In this document: positions 39,261-52,318 of the stretch, in pieces
Layout: the number at the start of each line of letters is the position of its first letter
Position numbering within the stretch: the stretch's first letter is position 1
From: Thamnaconus septentrionalis
Taxonomy: Eukaryota; Chordata; Actinopteri; Tetraodontiformes; Monacanthidae
NCBI GenBank assembly: GCA_009823395.1
Contig: CM020511.1
Location: forward strand, 15,346,001-15,410,000
Direction: 5' to 3'
DNA length: 64,000 nucleotides
Notes under the pieces: generated by a model
The model's database searches: none
Told to the model about the DNA's origin: nothing
What the model saw: only the letters and a program-made list of their open reading frames with translations
Made by a program: the position numbers and the translations under genes

Positions 39261-41596
39261 ACCTCATTACCAATGGCTAAAATACTCCTTTCAACACGAT
39301 AAACAATAAACAATAATAATAATAAAATTAGTCTCATTGACTTTGTGTTTCTTAAATATATAAGATTGTGCATGTACCACTTGAATTTTCTCAGTTAAAA
39401 TCATATGCATAGCATCTTATTCTCATCCAAACTATTTTGACAGAATGCAACTTATATTACTTGGGTTGTTTAGACACGTTCACACCTTCATCACAATCAA
39501 TTTTCCCAATAGAGTTTTTTTGCAAACTTCCAACCAACCCCTTGGGGACTCTTGCTGTACGAAATGACATGCCAACAGCAATGGGTCAAGTGTCTCTATT
39601 TGCATGAAAGTGAAAGAAATGAGTCTTTGTCGTGTTTTGGGGTTAGGATGACGAGATGATGCTGAGGGGTTTTATTGGTTAACATGCAAACAGGAACTGC
39701 TGCTGTGTATAGAAACACCTTGTATGGAATACTGTCTTGACCGGTAGATGAACCTTAATCAGGGTCTGCTGCGGATGTTAACCAAACCTCAGACATCACC
39801 TTCAATAACAGTGCTGCAATGTTTTGCCAAGGCACTCCGGCACCTGCTATACACTGACTACACCGGTTTCTGCGTTTATTTAAATAGTCGCTGATGAAAC
39901 CATGTGTTGCCAACGCTTCGTTTAAAAAATTCAGACCAATTTACATCACTGGGTCTGCCTTTGGCAATGGAGCTTTTGTGTATGTTTGTGTGAATCCATT
40001 TACATTTTCAAGCATGGGGGGCAAAAAAAAAAAAAACTATGCCTGTTTTTTGCGGTCCCGAGGAACTGGAAGTGAGTCGCAGTAAACACTGAAAATATTA
40101 AAGGGAGCTTATGCAGAGTGAGGTCGAGCTCCTGTCAGCGTCATTAACACTCCTCGGATCTGCGCTGGGTTCAGCAAGGCTGTGTTTTTCCGTTCTCGCA
40201 CAGAAAAAACCTCTCTACACGCCCATAACTCTCCGCCGCTTAACTACCAGCAGTAAAATGTCTCTGATGAAATAGCCGGGAGACAACTCCTCACGCAGCA
40301 GCCCGACCCTGGGCATCCATCTTCGTGCCACCGTCACACGTTTGATTTTCATCCAGCAGCGTCGAGCTTGGCGGGATTCAGGATTCCCGCATTTGCTGTT
40401 TATTTCTCCACCAAGAGGAAGAAAACACGTCTGAAGCGCCAGTCAGTTGTTGTGTGGCTTAGACTTCTTGTCATCACTCACTTTGGCACAGACGAACGCT
40501 GCGGCTGTTTGATTTATCTGCGAACAAATGCTATTTCATCTTTTCCCGCCCGCCCTCTTTGTCTCATCTTGCATTCCTCTCGTCTCCCTCAGCTCTCTGC
40601 AACCCTCCTCCCCTCCCAACGCGCTTGTGTATATGATTAAATATTGAGATTTGGTGTTGTGCAGTGATGTAAAACAGCTTTTGCAAACTACTTTCTTATG
40701 TTGTATTAATGTTCCAAATTGTTCAATTACCGGAAATCTTAGCAGACTAATGCCTGGTTTGTGACAAGAATAACAGCGACAGCAACAACAACAAAACACT
40801 TTATATTCAATCATTTTCCAGGATGACCGTTTTTACTCAGAAGAGGCAGGTAGGCCTGCCCGCCAACCCTGTGCTGTCAACCATCTAGTCTTCATGTAGT
40901 TTTAAGTTCTTCCACAAGCCTGACTAAAGCTCTTCTGAGACCTTGGTGAAAGGGGAGTGTAAACAGATAGCATAAATTTATGGATTGTGAAAACTTTCTT
41001 TTTGTCTCGCACAACAATAAAAAAAACATTACATGACAGCAGCTAGGGATTAAGCTGTTAGCATTTCCTTGCAAAAATGATCAGAGCCTAATAACTTTGA
41101 TTTACAGCCTCATAACAAACACATCCATCAACACTGGGAGGCACGGCCCCAAGCTGCTGATAGCTTTTCTCTTGCAATTTGTCTTTTTCGCCTAAATAGA
41201 GAGAATGGAAATATTGTCGGCACACCACACGGCTCATACTCATCATTCCAAAGAGAGCAGCAACATATACAGTGCATAAATGCACATATAGTGCAGCTCG
41301 TGCAGGTGGGCAAGTGTAGCTTGTTTATTAGTCTTGTTTAAGATCACTTATTTTTACATTTTGTTCAAGCTATCTCAAACACAATAAGGGAGGGAGCAGT
41401 TTCCACATACTGTTGAAAATGATTTATGTTCCCACAATGTAAGAGATGCACAAACACTCACTTTTGTCTGAGTGTCTGTGTGTTTCCTACACATGTTGAT
41501 TTCAGGTAAGTTTTTTTCTTCTTTTACTGCAGTGGCAATGACTCATCGGGAATGAAGATGGGTAATGTTCGCCACCTCCTGTGGGCTGTTTACATA

Positions 41597-41700
41597 CGTC
41601 GATCGGCCATAGTATTAAAGCCACTGACATGAGAAGTGATAACAGATGATCTTGTTACATTGGAAACTATCAGCAAGCCAAGGGTATTAGGTGGGAAGTA
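41597..41700. mobile_element. Tc1/mariner-like terminal fragment
   Basis: The stretch beginning GATCGGCCATAGTATTAAAG followed by CCACTGACATGAGAAGTGA resembles the terminal region of a Tc1-like element widespread in fish genomes (GATC-GCCATA-ATTAAA-CCACTGACA pattern, from memory). Similarity fades after about 100 bases and no transposase frame follows. It lies about 220 bases before the hAT-like element. The family call is from recall, not a search. Confidence 0.55.
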
Positions 41701-41917
41701 ACAAGTAACATGCTTTTCTCCAGGGTTTATGGGTTGAAAGTGTAAACACTAGAGGGCCAGTTTGGTTGGTAAGCCAAATGGGTCTGAACACATCAACACT
41801 ACAGGCTTTGTAAAGAGACCAGGCCTGCATTAGGTAACTCTTGAAGTGGTGTAAGCCAACCGTGTAGTTATCAGCCAGAGGTTTATAGGCACTCCCAAGA
41901 TTTATGGGCATACGTAC

Positions 41918-42859
41918 TAGGGATGCAACAGTACAGTTTTCCCACGGTTTGGTATGCTTCACTGTTTTGGGGCCACGGTAATGGTACTGTTTCAATAGCT
42001 TAATACAAAACTTCACTGACTAGCAAAGGCAATACTCTATAGTAAAAAACAACAACAAAAAAAACAGCAAATCAAACAAGCCTAAAAGCACAAATTTAAT
42101 GTGTAGTTTATGACCATCCAATAAAAATAAACCAAAATAATGTATAAAGGAATTTATTTATTTATTTTTAACAGACTATAAAAAAATCTGTTTATATGGA
42201 TATACTATTAAATTCGTTAATATTGGATAATAAGCTAGCGATACGTAACCTGCATTCGCCCTGACATAGACATCACGAAAGCACTGAGCGGTGAGTGGCG
42301 CCACAACAACAAACAGGGAGAAGAAAGAAGCGAGTTTTAGGACTGTAGTCGGAAGGGTTTGTTAATGGTTTCATTATCTTTGGCTGCTACTGTATATTCT
42401 GCTTTGTTTGGCCAAGAAGAGACGCTACGGTTAATGTGGTTAATGTGTTATGTTCGTTGTTGCTCCATGCACTTGGCACTTGGAAGCCACATTATCCTAG
42501 TAAGGCTGTTTACAACCACCTTTTTGATGGAATAAAAAAGCCGTGTTCAACGAGACATTGGTCTATTTAATGAGAGCGGGTTGTGGGGTGCGGTGGGTTG
42601 CGATAATTGATGCCGTTGTGCAATGCGGGGCGGGACGAGTCAAATTATTGATAACTGCAGGGCCGGCGGATCGTTAAAAAGCGTCGCACCATTAGTCTCC
42701 CCTCCTGAGTGGATCTACTTGCACAACATCCGTAGCTGTACCAAGTTTTGATCAAATGTTGTGACTGGCCGAAACGTACCAAAATATTGTTTGCTGTTGT
42801 GTTTGTTGAACCAAACAGGCGAATGGTACGATGAAATAGTGAAAATTGTTGCATCCCTA
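41918..42859. mobile_element. hAT-like non-autonomous DNA transposon
   Basis: Both ends carry a perfect 13-base terminal inverted repeat, TAGGGATGCAACA at the left and its complement at 42847-42859. The eight bases outside each end, ATACGTAC and ATACATAT, match at six positions, as expected for an aged hAT 8-base target duplication. The 942-base interior has no transposase frame that I can recognise, so the copy is probably non-autonomous or an internal-deletion derivative. The hAT assignment is inferred from duplication length and terminal sequence. Confidence 0.75.
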
Positions 42860-43449
42860 ATACATATATTTAGAAAGTCCAGCCCCTGTTGTCAAATCCA
42901 AGACTAAAGCCATACCAGAGCATTGGTCTAGTGTCTTTGTCTCTCTTCTTCCTCCCTCTTCTATTCGACCAAGAAAGCTGTTGATCAAGATCCATGTAGG
43001 TTGGCACGATGGATGGATAATTTAGACTTCAGAGGTGAAAACAGAGTGACCCAGCTGTTCGGCAAAGTTACCGAGCAGTCAGATTTCAGTCAAATCAAGG
43101 ATTGACTGAACAAAGAAACAGGGAAGCCCAGTATGTGACTGCGATCCTCGTTCCAATGTTTCCTCTTTTAAAGCTTTTGATATCGGCCTTTAGATCAATG
43201 TATGCTTCTGGTGCTGCTGGTCTTTATGTCCCTCCTGTGCTTTTTCTCTGTTTTCTCACTTTGGGCTACAGGGTATCCAACCTGACATACCTCTTGCTGT
43301 TAAGAACATGACTTTAATGCTTGCACTGGACTCTATATTTATCACGGTGGATATTAGGGGATTTTGCACCACTGATGATGCACTTTTACACTTTCCATGT
43401 AAGTTTGTGATGCTTCAATAGAATTTGGCTGATATTTATGACAATGAAG

Positions 43450-43450
<1 letters not shown>

Positions 43451-43483
<33 letters not shown>
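43451..43483. repeat. (GATT)8 tetranucleotide microsatellite
   Basis: Eight GATT units. Confidence 0.96.
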
Positions 43484-43484
<1 letters not shown>

Positions 43485-45340
43485 GCCATTTTATAGGGCT
43501 GCCAATAGGTGAGGCATAATACATGGCTATCATATTCTCACTATGTTTTACATGATGTGAGGTTAGGGGTATTTCCCAGTGTGAGCCAAGTCGTTTCAGT
43601 CATGATCAAAGGCAAAGAGTATCCACTGTGAAAAACCATTTCCAATTAGTATAATAAATCTGCCCACGAGATTCACTAGAATCCCAGCACAGAACCGGAA
43701 CATTTTCAAAAGTTGTGCTGCATAAGCTCCTCTTCAAAAGGACATGCAGGCCCATGTCCGGAGACGTTTGGCCTGTGAACTCTGCGTCTGAGTTCCTCTG
43801 AGGACACAAAGGTTCTACTGTTTTGAAGAAAGATGGACGGCAAGATTTTTAAAAGCTACTTGTAAATCTTGGGGGTTTTTAACTCCTTTTCTGTGGCGAC
43901 ACTAAGCGCTGAGCAAACATTAAAGTGACGGATGTTCATCCAGTAAGCTTTTTATTAACAATCATCAAGCACTAAGTCTGTTAATATTTTTTCAGTTTTT
44001 GTTTTTTTATCAGCCAAATAAAAGCATAAATTTGGAACACATGGATTATATTGGCCAGTCAAAAAAATTGACCAAATAATAGCTGAGATGATTTTGGTGC
44101 CCATAAAACTTTAATGTACTAGAGACGTTATTAGTCTCCACTCCCGTTAGATTTCTGTATAGTTTCTTTATCAGTCGACAGTTATCTGCTTGCTCATGGC
44201 GTATCCATTGTTTAAGGTTCTTGCCTTTGGCCTTGACAATGATCTTTCGTAACATCAAACAGGTAATTGAAAAAAGCAAAGTATCAAAAACATGAGCTGA
44301 ATGCCACAAATTCGCTGGCATAATTAGCCTGCCAGTGCTTTTATAGGCAGGCCATTATCACTGGCAATAAACAGCCACGACATTCAGTCGGCCCTCTGTT
44401 ATTTGGTCAGGTGCTTTCGCTTTACTGGCCTCATGTGCTTCGCATGCGTCAAACATGTGTGCTATCCAGCTTTAATCGAGATCCCTGTCTAGTGCTTCTG
44501 CAGGTATATTTCATATGCTTTGCGTATTCAAATTCCAGGGTATGAAGAAATGCCATTGCCAGGCGTGGTCAGTGGGATTCTGGAAAACATTACAGCTGGC
44601 ATTTACTTTATTGTTGTTCTGGTGGTTGACCTTGGCAAGTCCTTTTAAAAAGTGTTTTCAAAACTTGATTTCTGTTTGTCTTTTCCTTTATTTTTGTCAT
44701 TTCGCAAATTGAATGGGGTTCAAAACAAAATTCTAATAAACATTTCCATGTCTCTGCTCACATATTTTTTTTTTTCAGAGACATGAGATTCTCCCTATGA
44801 TCTTATTTTAATACCCAAGTTTGATGCCCAAGTTGTTTTTCTGATCGCATGTGATTTCCTACAACCACGGACGATCAGTTGCATTTGCCAAGCACACATG
44901 TCCCACTCCAACGAAACAGTCTGACTCTGGTCATTAGCAGGAATAATCTTTGGCTTTAATTATAAAAACACCAGTCCTTCAAGCCTGCTGTTTTATGGAT
45001 CCTGGCCATTCTTTATACGACTGGTTCTCCAAGATGAAATGAATTGCTTGTGTGCGAATAATCAACACTTTTTTCATTTAAATCCTCCAGACTGGGGAAG
45101 GAGATACTTTTTTCTCCCTTTGTTGGTTACTACATAAGCATGTGAATAAATTGAAACCAAATGAGAGCTGTCGCTAATTACTGATGTTATTTTCTTCATA
45201 AAACCCAAAGCCTGCATGTATGTGAGAGTCTGACTCTTGCTATGCCTTATCTATTTTTGGTAATACTCCTTCCCATTTTTGTACATTAAATTGACAAAGT
45301 TACATTTCATTATTAGGAATATATATTATTGGGTGGTCAG

Positions 45341-45420
45341 TGTAAGGGTTAAGGTTGGGGTTAGGTGAGGAATTGGAGGGTTAGGGTTAGAATTAGGGTT
45401 GGTGGGGTGGGGTGAGGGAG
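45341..45420. repeat. Degenerate TTAGGG-like tract
   Basis: Several GGGTTA/TTAGGG-like units mixed with GGTGGGG sequence. It may be a decayed interstitial telomere-type repeat or part of an unrecognised element. Confidence 0.55.
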
Positions 45421-45753
45421 ACTATTCTATGATAGTTTATAATTAAAAAGCAAGAAAGAGAACAACACCTTGCACCCCATGCCACAAGTTCACCCAACAA
45501 GCTATCCTGTCTGCTGCAAAACAGCTAGTATAGAAGTACACAAGTAAGGTCCTGTTGCCTGGAGCAAGAATCAAGGCCGGGTCACCCACAACACAAACAA
45601 CGGTTTAGCCCTCTGAGTTATGCACTCCTCTTGATTGACGACTGCAGAGGTATATCAGTCATGTGTAGAATAGGCTCACAGTCTTTGGTAAGTTACAGTT
45701 GCCTCAAACAGGAATTGCAATAGAAGAGGCCATCACACTTCTTCACTTCTCAG

Positions 45754-45840
45754 AGCTGAAGATGGCCTGGTGGAGAACAACACTGACTCCCAACTCGGAG
45801 ATCACAGGATCAAATTTCAGTGCGGACCAGCGGTACGTCA
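45754..45840 (+). mobile_element. tRNA-SINE-like head segment, plus strand
   Basis: CCTGGTGGAGAACAACACTG followed by GATCACAGGATCAAATTT resembles a decayed tRNA-type A box and B box in a fish SINE. The reverse complement of 46410-46488 aligns with it at roughly three quarters of positions, including a 17-base exact match (45799-45815 against 46431-46447). No target duplication found. Confidence 0.5.
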
Positions 45841-46339
45841 CGTGTGTTTGTCTGAATGTCTCAACCAAAACTCAAAACAAACCAACCCAAGAACTTGCGT
45901 TGCGTTCATCGAATTTCTGAGCATTTCAAATTTCCAAGCATTTTGAATTTACTTCAGCTGGGAGCAGCAGCAACAAACAGGCAAGAGGACCTTCCTTCTT
46001 GTCAAATTTTATTTCAATTGAATGAAAAAGAGTTTTGTTCTTAAAATAATATATTATTACAAGAATATTGTGAATGACAAGTCAAACATTGACATGTTCG
46101 AATTTTGTTCTCTTTCTTGCTTTTTCATGCTAAACTATCATAGAACAGTCTTCCCTGCTTGTTTCTGACTTTTAATTTTTTGGACCCTGAACAAAACTCT
46201 AGCGTATGGTATTACTTTTTTTTTTTCCAATTTGGGACATGTCACAAGAAGTCCAACAGTCACAATATTTTTTTCTTTCTGTCGCTTCTCTTTTTTTATT
46301 TATTTCAAATAAAATTTTTAAAAGAAGGAAGAGGGAGCT

Positions 46340-46490
46340 AGATGGCACCAGCTCTTCTGACCTGTTAGCTGCTGATCCTGCTGCTCCCAATTGAAGGAAC
46401 TAAAGGATTGTACTTGTAGTCCCCATTGAGATTTGATCCTGTGATCTTCTAGCTGAAGTCAGGGTTGTTTACCACCAAGTCTCAGCATTT
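46340..46490 (-). mobile_element. tRNA-SINE-like segment, minus strand
   Basis: On the minus strand it reads GACTTGGTGGTAAACAACCC, then GATCACAGGATCAAATCTC, like the promoter half of a tRNA-derived SINE, followed by body sequence. It is in opposite orientation to the similar segment at 45754-45840. Confidence 0.5.
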
Positions 46491-48195
46491 CACCTCTTTC
46501 TAGGTGATTTTGGAGATTGACAAAGAAATTGACTCTCCGGGACCCTATTTCTGGAATTTCCATTTTGATTCCTGTGTGAGGCAACTGGAATTTACCAATT
46601 ATTTTGTGCCTAATCTACACATGATTGAGGTAGTGATACACCTCTGTTGTCCAATGTCAAGACTGACATTGTGCTTCATAAAAAGACAAATTTCTCTTTT
46701 GAATCAATGCTCTCTTGGTTTTTCTGCCTGGGTGAGAAGAAGTGAAGTGGTAAATTGTCCGTGCACACATGTTTTAATTCAGAGTCTTTCCATTAGTACC
46801 CCTTCGATCGGGAGGAAATTGTTGGCTAGAAAAATAAAGCTTGGGCCATCTGCCTTCTTTCAACTTTTCGCAGCAAGCAGCCCCATAGTTTCTCAAGGGC
46901 TGTTTCTGGGCCACATGTTCTGTTGAAAGTCAACAAAAATGATTAACAGGATTTACACGATAAACCATACTTTTTTTTTTTTTAACTTTCATAATGATTA
47001 CAGTGTTCCCTGTCTCACGTATCCCCACACCTAACCTCACAAAGGCCGTCTTTGTGGGGGCATGCCTGACACAGGTCCCTGCAGAGCTGAATGATCACAG
47101 GACAAAAGTGGAGGGCAGAGCGGCTGCTTGCTCGAAAGAAAGAGGGGAGAGGATTTTATCAGGAAAAGGAAAGAAAAGACTCCCCATGTCCAGATTAATA
47201 AAATAACCCCAAGGTTTTTCTGTGCACACCCTGATCTGCACCCCCGCCTGTTGCCCCACCAGAAATACCACACGCACACATACGCTCTCTCTCTCTCACA
47301 CACACACATACATGCAGAATGTCTGGGGTCTGCCACACCTGTTGCCTAGCAACAATGCATTGGGGTGGCGGTGGGGGCGGGGGGCTTCGTTGATTAAAAT
47401 TTCCTGGGTAGCAGTTCTTGATCCCCAGTATGCTGTCATTGTTTCCCCACAGCTTCATAAGAAACCCCAACGCTGGGGTAACAAGAGAGACAAGCGAATA
47501 TATAAACTTTCTCACTCTTGTCAAGAGGTGGCTGGCTTTGCTCACTGACTTTTTCTCTGATTTTTTTTTTTTCTTGGAGGATAAAGAAGCCCCCGTCTGG
47601 CCCAGCTCACGGGGACTCAGGAGTTGTTGTTTGTTTTTTTCCACCCCGCTGTCATTCCAGCCACTTTGACAATTCACTGGTCAGTCGTGTTTCTTTGCGG
47701 AAAAAGGTCTAAAAGGAAGAGGAAATACATCAATTTAAGGTCACTGCAGAGGTCAGACATGAAAAGCGTCCCTTTTTTTGAGCGGCCCCTGTGCCCGGTT
47801 TACTTAAAGTGTGGCGAGGGGGGGCTTGGCAGTCGGTGCTCCAGAAGGAATGTGTAGTTAATGCCACACTCATGGCCACATTAGTCAGGGCCTACAGAGG
47901 GGGATTCCTCCTGGGGTCGCTTCCACTGTAAGGCACAACAAACACACTTCGCACAACAAACACACCTCCCCACAGGGCAGAAATCTTATCGACATTCATA
48001 CTTGCAGGCAGATATTGAATATTTATCCAACAAGGATTGGAGGACCACCATGGACATAATGCTCATAACAGAACTAACCCATTTCACATGTTCGACAGAC
48101 CTCAAGGGGCCCCTGAACATGTTAAAATAAGACAATGGATTCATACAGTGCATTTTACATCCTGGCCATGAACTTTTAATTTTGGATTATGAAAA

Positions 48196-48213
48196 GTTGT
48201 TGTTGTTGTTGTT
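48196..48213. repeat. (GTT)6 microsatellite
   Basis: Six GTT units. Confidence 0.92.
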
Positions 48214-48488
48214 GATTTCTTTTATGACATACACAATTAACCATTCAGCCAAAGGCCCTTTGGCCAAGTAGCCAGGGCACATGATCAATTGGAGGCATGG
48301 TGACAGGACCGCCACTGTCACAGCTGTAAAAAGTTAAAAAGTGCAGAGGACAGAGGACACAGATACGGTGAACCCCCTGTGTACCCCGCATCCGCTACGC
48401 CCATGTTCACCACACACACCTTTTCCTTTTAATCCTGTCCTGTTTTCTCTTCAATCTCCACTCCTTGTTCACTCAAATACACACGCAC

Positions 48489-48489
<1 letters not shown>

Positions 48490-48535
<46 letters not shown>
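48490..48535. repeat. (AC)23 microsatellite
   Basis: Uninterrupted AC run, followed 145 bases later by another at 48681-48710. Confidence 0.97.
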
Positions 48536-48537
<2 letters not shown>

Positions 48538-48677
48538 CCCTTCTCTTTTGACCTTCTCAAAACTGACCTGCTTTCGTCTGTGTGTACAGCTGACAGCCTT
48601 CGCTCGCTGTGATTATCTGTCCTTGCCTACCTCCTCAATCCCTCTTACTATGAAATGATCCTCGCAATCATCCCAGT

Positions 48678-48680
<3 letters not shown>

Positions 48681-48710
<30 letters not shown>
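48681..48710. repeat. (AC)15 microsatellite
   Basis: Uninterrupted AC run. Confidence 0.97.
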
Positions 48711-48712
<2 letters not shown>

Positions 48713-50104
48713 GTTTAAAATAAGGTCGCCCCACCTGCTGCCCACTGACACACACCTGTCTCATCCTGGGTTATAGCCACCTAATCCCTCATGTCTGTGT
48801 GTCCGACAGCAATTTCAAGAATCAACAATTATTGGTCAGAACTTGGCTCCATCCTTTATTTATGTGCATGTGGTCACACCGGTCTATTTTCATCACGGCG
48901 TGCAGCCCCCATGTCGTGGTTTACCTCACGCTATGGGAATGTGCAGGATTGCCACTGGGATATCTGCAGCCTTAACAGATGCAGCGTCAGAAAAAATGCA
49001 TAAGAGGCCACGGACAGAGCCACCGTGTTTTTACAGACCCCAGCGAGGCACGCGCTATCAATTGCTGTCCACACTGAGCCCGGCCTAATTCATTAGCTGA
49101 TGACAGGACGGTGGATCAACATTGTGACTGTCCTGGGGGAATTTTATGAGTCATAGGCCAGGGAGTGGACAGTTTGGAGATCACAGGCGTGAGCTTTGCG
49201 GCGTGGCGGTGTGTGTGCAACTCCAATGCGGACGAGGATTAAGAGCGTGGTTTCCTTGATAAGGTCGAGGTAAATGGATTCTTGCAATGTCATATGAGCT
49301 GGATATGTGGCGCTTCAAGTGAGGGATGATAGAGGTAATTATCCTGTGATACACAGTGAACCCCAGGCTCGCGCCACCTCTAGCATTGCCTTACCTGCAC
49401 ATGCACTCGCCAAAGTAAATGCTCCAAAAGTGATCAGATCAGTGCTATCAGTAGAGGGAATTCATTTAAAAAACATAGTTTGATGTTATGCCACATTTAA
49501 TTTACTGTGTTTGGCTGAGCAATTTTCATGGTAACTTAAGTGATAATGCAGAAGAATCTGCATCAACTATCACATAAAGAAATATCAGCTTAGGCTGCAC
49601 TTCTTTGTCCACAAGCCTTTAATTAACCACATAAAACCCATGAAGATCAAGATCTTTTTTACAAGGGTGACCTTGTCACACCAAAAAAGAATCAAATTTA
49701 AAAGAAAAGTGTAACAAAAGACAATTAAATGTAAAATGAAAAACAACTTAATTGAAGTTGTAATTAATAAAATACTGGCTGAAAAACCTATTATAAGTGT
49801 TCGCACTGACATTTCCTGTCACTCAACTATAACATTAGTTTTCTTGCAGCAGCACTTTTGCTGCCAAATAATCAAGCAGAGAACATGTGAAACGGCAGAC
49901 CGGACGGCATGTTTTGTCAGGGCGAGGATGAAGCCGTACACTCGCTAACCTTCAGCTTGAAGCCTGGGACAAGGCGAGGCTAAAAGAGGACTGAACGCTG
50001 CGGAGTGGGATGTCAATGAATAATGCTCATCTTTGTGTCGCAGTCCGAGGCAGCTCCCGCCGTCCCCTGGGGGCAGGAGCTTGTCTGCATGTCTGGGTAT
50101 GAGC

Positions 50105-50105
<1 letters not shown>

Positions 50106-50137
<32 letters not shown>
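50106..50137. repeat. (GT)16 microsatellite
   Basis: Uninterrupted GT run; a C12 run follows at 50274-50285. Confidence 0.97.
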
Positions 50138-50139
<2 letters not shown>

Positions 50140-52099
50140 ATGGCATTGGGGTGCGGAAGGTTAAGGTCACTTGGTCAGTCCCTGTGACCGTCTAGTGAGA
50201 GAATCAGTCGACACCTGTAAATGAAGCCGGGCAGGTGCACAAACCCTTCCCACCATAGATGGATAGATGCAGGCCCCCCCCCCCCGCTGCAGGTCCCCGA
50301 TGCCAAACTGTTGTGGAATTGAGCCTCTACAAGGAAGAAGGAAATTTAACAACATTTCTACACAGAGACACAGAATCTCCAAATGCTCCTCGACTCTTTC
50401 TCGTTTGTTTCACGGCCCAACGCTGCGTTTAAAACGTGGGGTTAAGAATAACAAAACATCACTTTCCCCCGTCTTATTTCTAATATGATCGGAAAAAGCA
50501 CTGCCTAACGTTTGGCTCGCCGTGAGGTAACAGGGTTCAAAATCAGAGCATCCATCTCTGTTATGATTCCCTGTCCCGCTCCTGAGTTAGTGCAGGGCAA
50601 ACAAGGAAGTATTCCCATAAAGAAGGAGCCCACATTGTGTTTGCATTTGCTTTCCTCGGCACGGTGACTGATGAAAGTCCAGAAGCCACAGCGCCGAGCA
50701 GCGCCACGCTGTAAGCGCATACTGTTCCCCTCTAAACATCAACACACACAGTTAGACAAATGAGGCTTCAGCCCTCATTGAACTCTGCTCCAGAGACCCT
50801 CTTCTCTAGCCAAGAGGTAAAAGACTTGTGCATTCAAAACCAACTAACTTCTGAAATCAGAAAGCCTGTCCACCAGGGGCAATCTGATGAATGGTTCACG
50901 ACAGTTATTGATATTGAAGTATTATTATATGGAAAACAAGTCCTGAAAGCTCCTGTCAGGAGACTTTTAGGAGCCACAATTTACATTTGCCGTGGCTTCT
51001 TTGATTATCACTCCTGATCGTTTCACCATATTGTGACAATCCAATCAGAAAGACCATGGAGTGTGTGGGTCTGGCCGAAAGAAAGGTCAAGTGCTACAGT
51101 TTGCCATAACTCACTGGTTACACATGCTTGCCATGGCGATGAGCCTCAAGCTTTTATGTAACTAACTCCCTCTAGAGGCGATAAAAAGGAGGAGCTGCAG
51201 ATCCTGGGTTTTTCTCTTTTAAAAGGTAAAATCACTTTTTTTTTTTATCGTCTCCAGTGTCATGTCCTCAAGCCATCAGAAAGAGTTACGTTGCCAAGAT
51301 TTTTCAATCTTAGTTGTGATTTTTGAAAAAAAAAAAAAAAAATCTCCAGTGGCATTGATAAGGCTGTGTATTTATCTAGTTCTCTTTCTGTTAAAAACAG
51401 ACTTTCCGGTTATTATTTTTGCATCAAATGTACAAATACCAGGATAAACCTACAAACTTGTGCAATTCTATGGAGGAGATTACTGAAAAGGAATCAAACC
51501 TATAGATTTATATTTGGCTTTTGTTGATTTAAAGGGCAGATAATACAAATTTGACTTTACCATAGAATTACCTTTCACACAATAATATGTGTTTGTAGTT
51601 GTTAGTGAACGATCCTTTACTCCTTCTGCTTGCCCAGCCTAACAACACAGAGTGGGTGCTGAGTGAGACTGACAGAAACACATACTTAGGCCCTTTGTGA
51701 TGCCACGGAGGGTCCAGATATCTTATATATATCGTTAGTACCTCTCCCAGGTTAGTTACAACACCACCAGCGGGTTTGAATTCTGCCTTCGGAGAAAATC
51801 TCACTGCTGTTTTGTGACTGGAAAACAGGAGATCCGTTTTTAGCAGGAGGCTGGAAACATGGGGCTACGTGTGAATCCAGCAACTCTTTTGCCAAAAGCG
51901 GGGAACTCTCCATTGATTGTGTCTGAAGAGAGGAGCCCGTTTGCAGGTGAGTCATTTTTCCATCTCACACACACACACAGATACGCAAACACACAGACAC
52001 ACACCACAACAAGCCGAGTGTTGCGTTTTCTCGAGAAAAACGAGAGCTGGATGCACAATGACAGCATCAGAGGAGCTACCGTACACATTTGTAAAGCCC

Positions 52100-52278
52100 C
52101 GCTGAAATAACTTCAGTATGTCGCCCTCCCCTCCCCCTCCCCCAACCATCCCCACCCCGACACCAACACCAACATCACCAGCTCCCCCTCCTTCTCCTCC
52201 AACCCACCCACCCCCTGCAGTGGGGGAGGGGGGGGTTGCGAGGGCTTGCCCCCTAAATAAACTTTGTAGCTCATAGGG

Positions 52279-52318
<40 letters not shown>

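Larger units (their letters stand above)
24745..41590. other. Gene-free interval, central desert
   Basis: No exon with recognisable protein similarity. 25580-26102 is open on both strands for over 140 codons but shows no domain. Minus-strand frames at 29952-30758 are similarly anonymous. The L2-like fragment at 29.1 kb, dispersed repeats at 36.1 and 39.0 kb, a G-rich tract at 38.1 kb and an AC array at 38.7 kb are listed separately. Confidence 0.6.
42860..52099. other. Gene-free interval nearest the rspo3 promoter
   Basis: No supportable exon. Contents are the GATT array, SINE-like segments, AC/GT arrays and unique sequence. The frame at 46504-46926 (140 codons) begins beside the minus-strand SINE-like segment and has no domain I recognise. 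Confidence 0.6.

Noticed and set aside
46504..46926. A 140-codon plus frame.
   Set aside because: No recognisable domain. It starts beside a SINE-like segment and has no supporting splice or promoter context.
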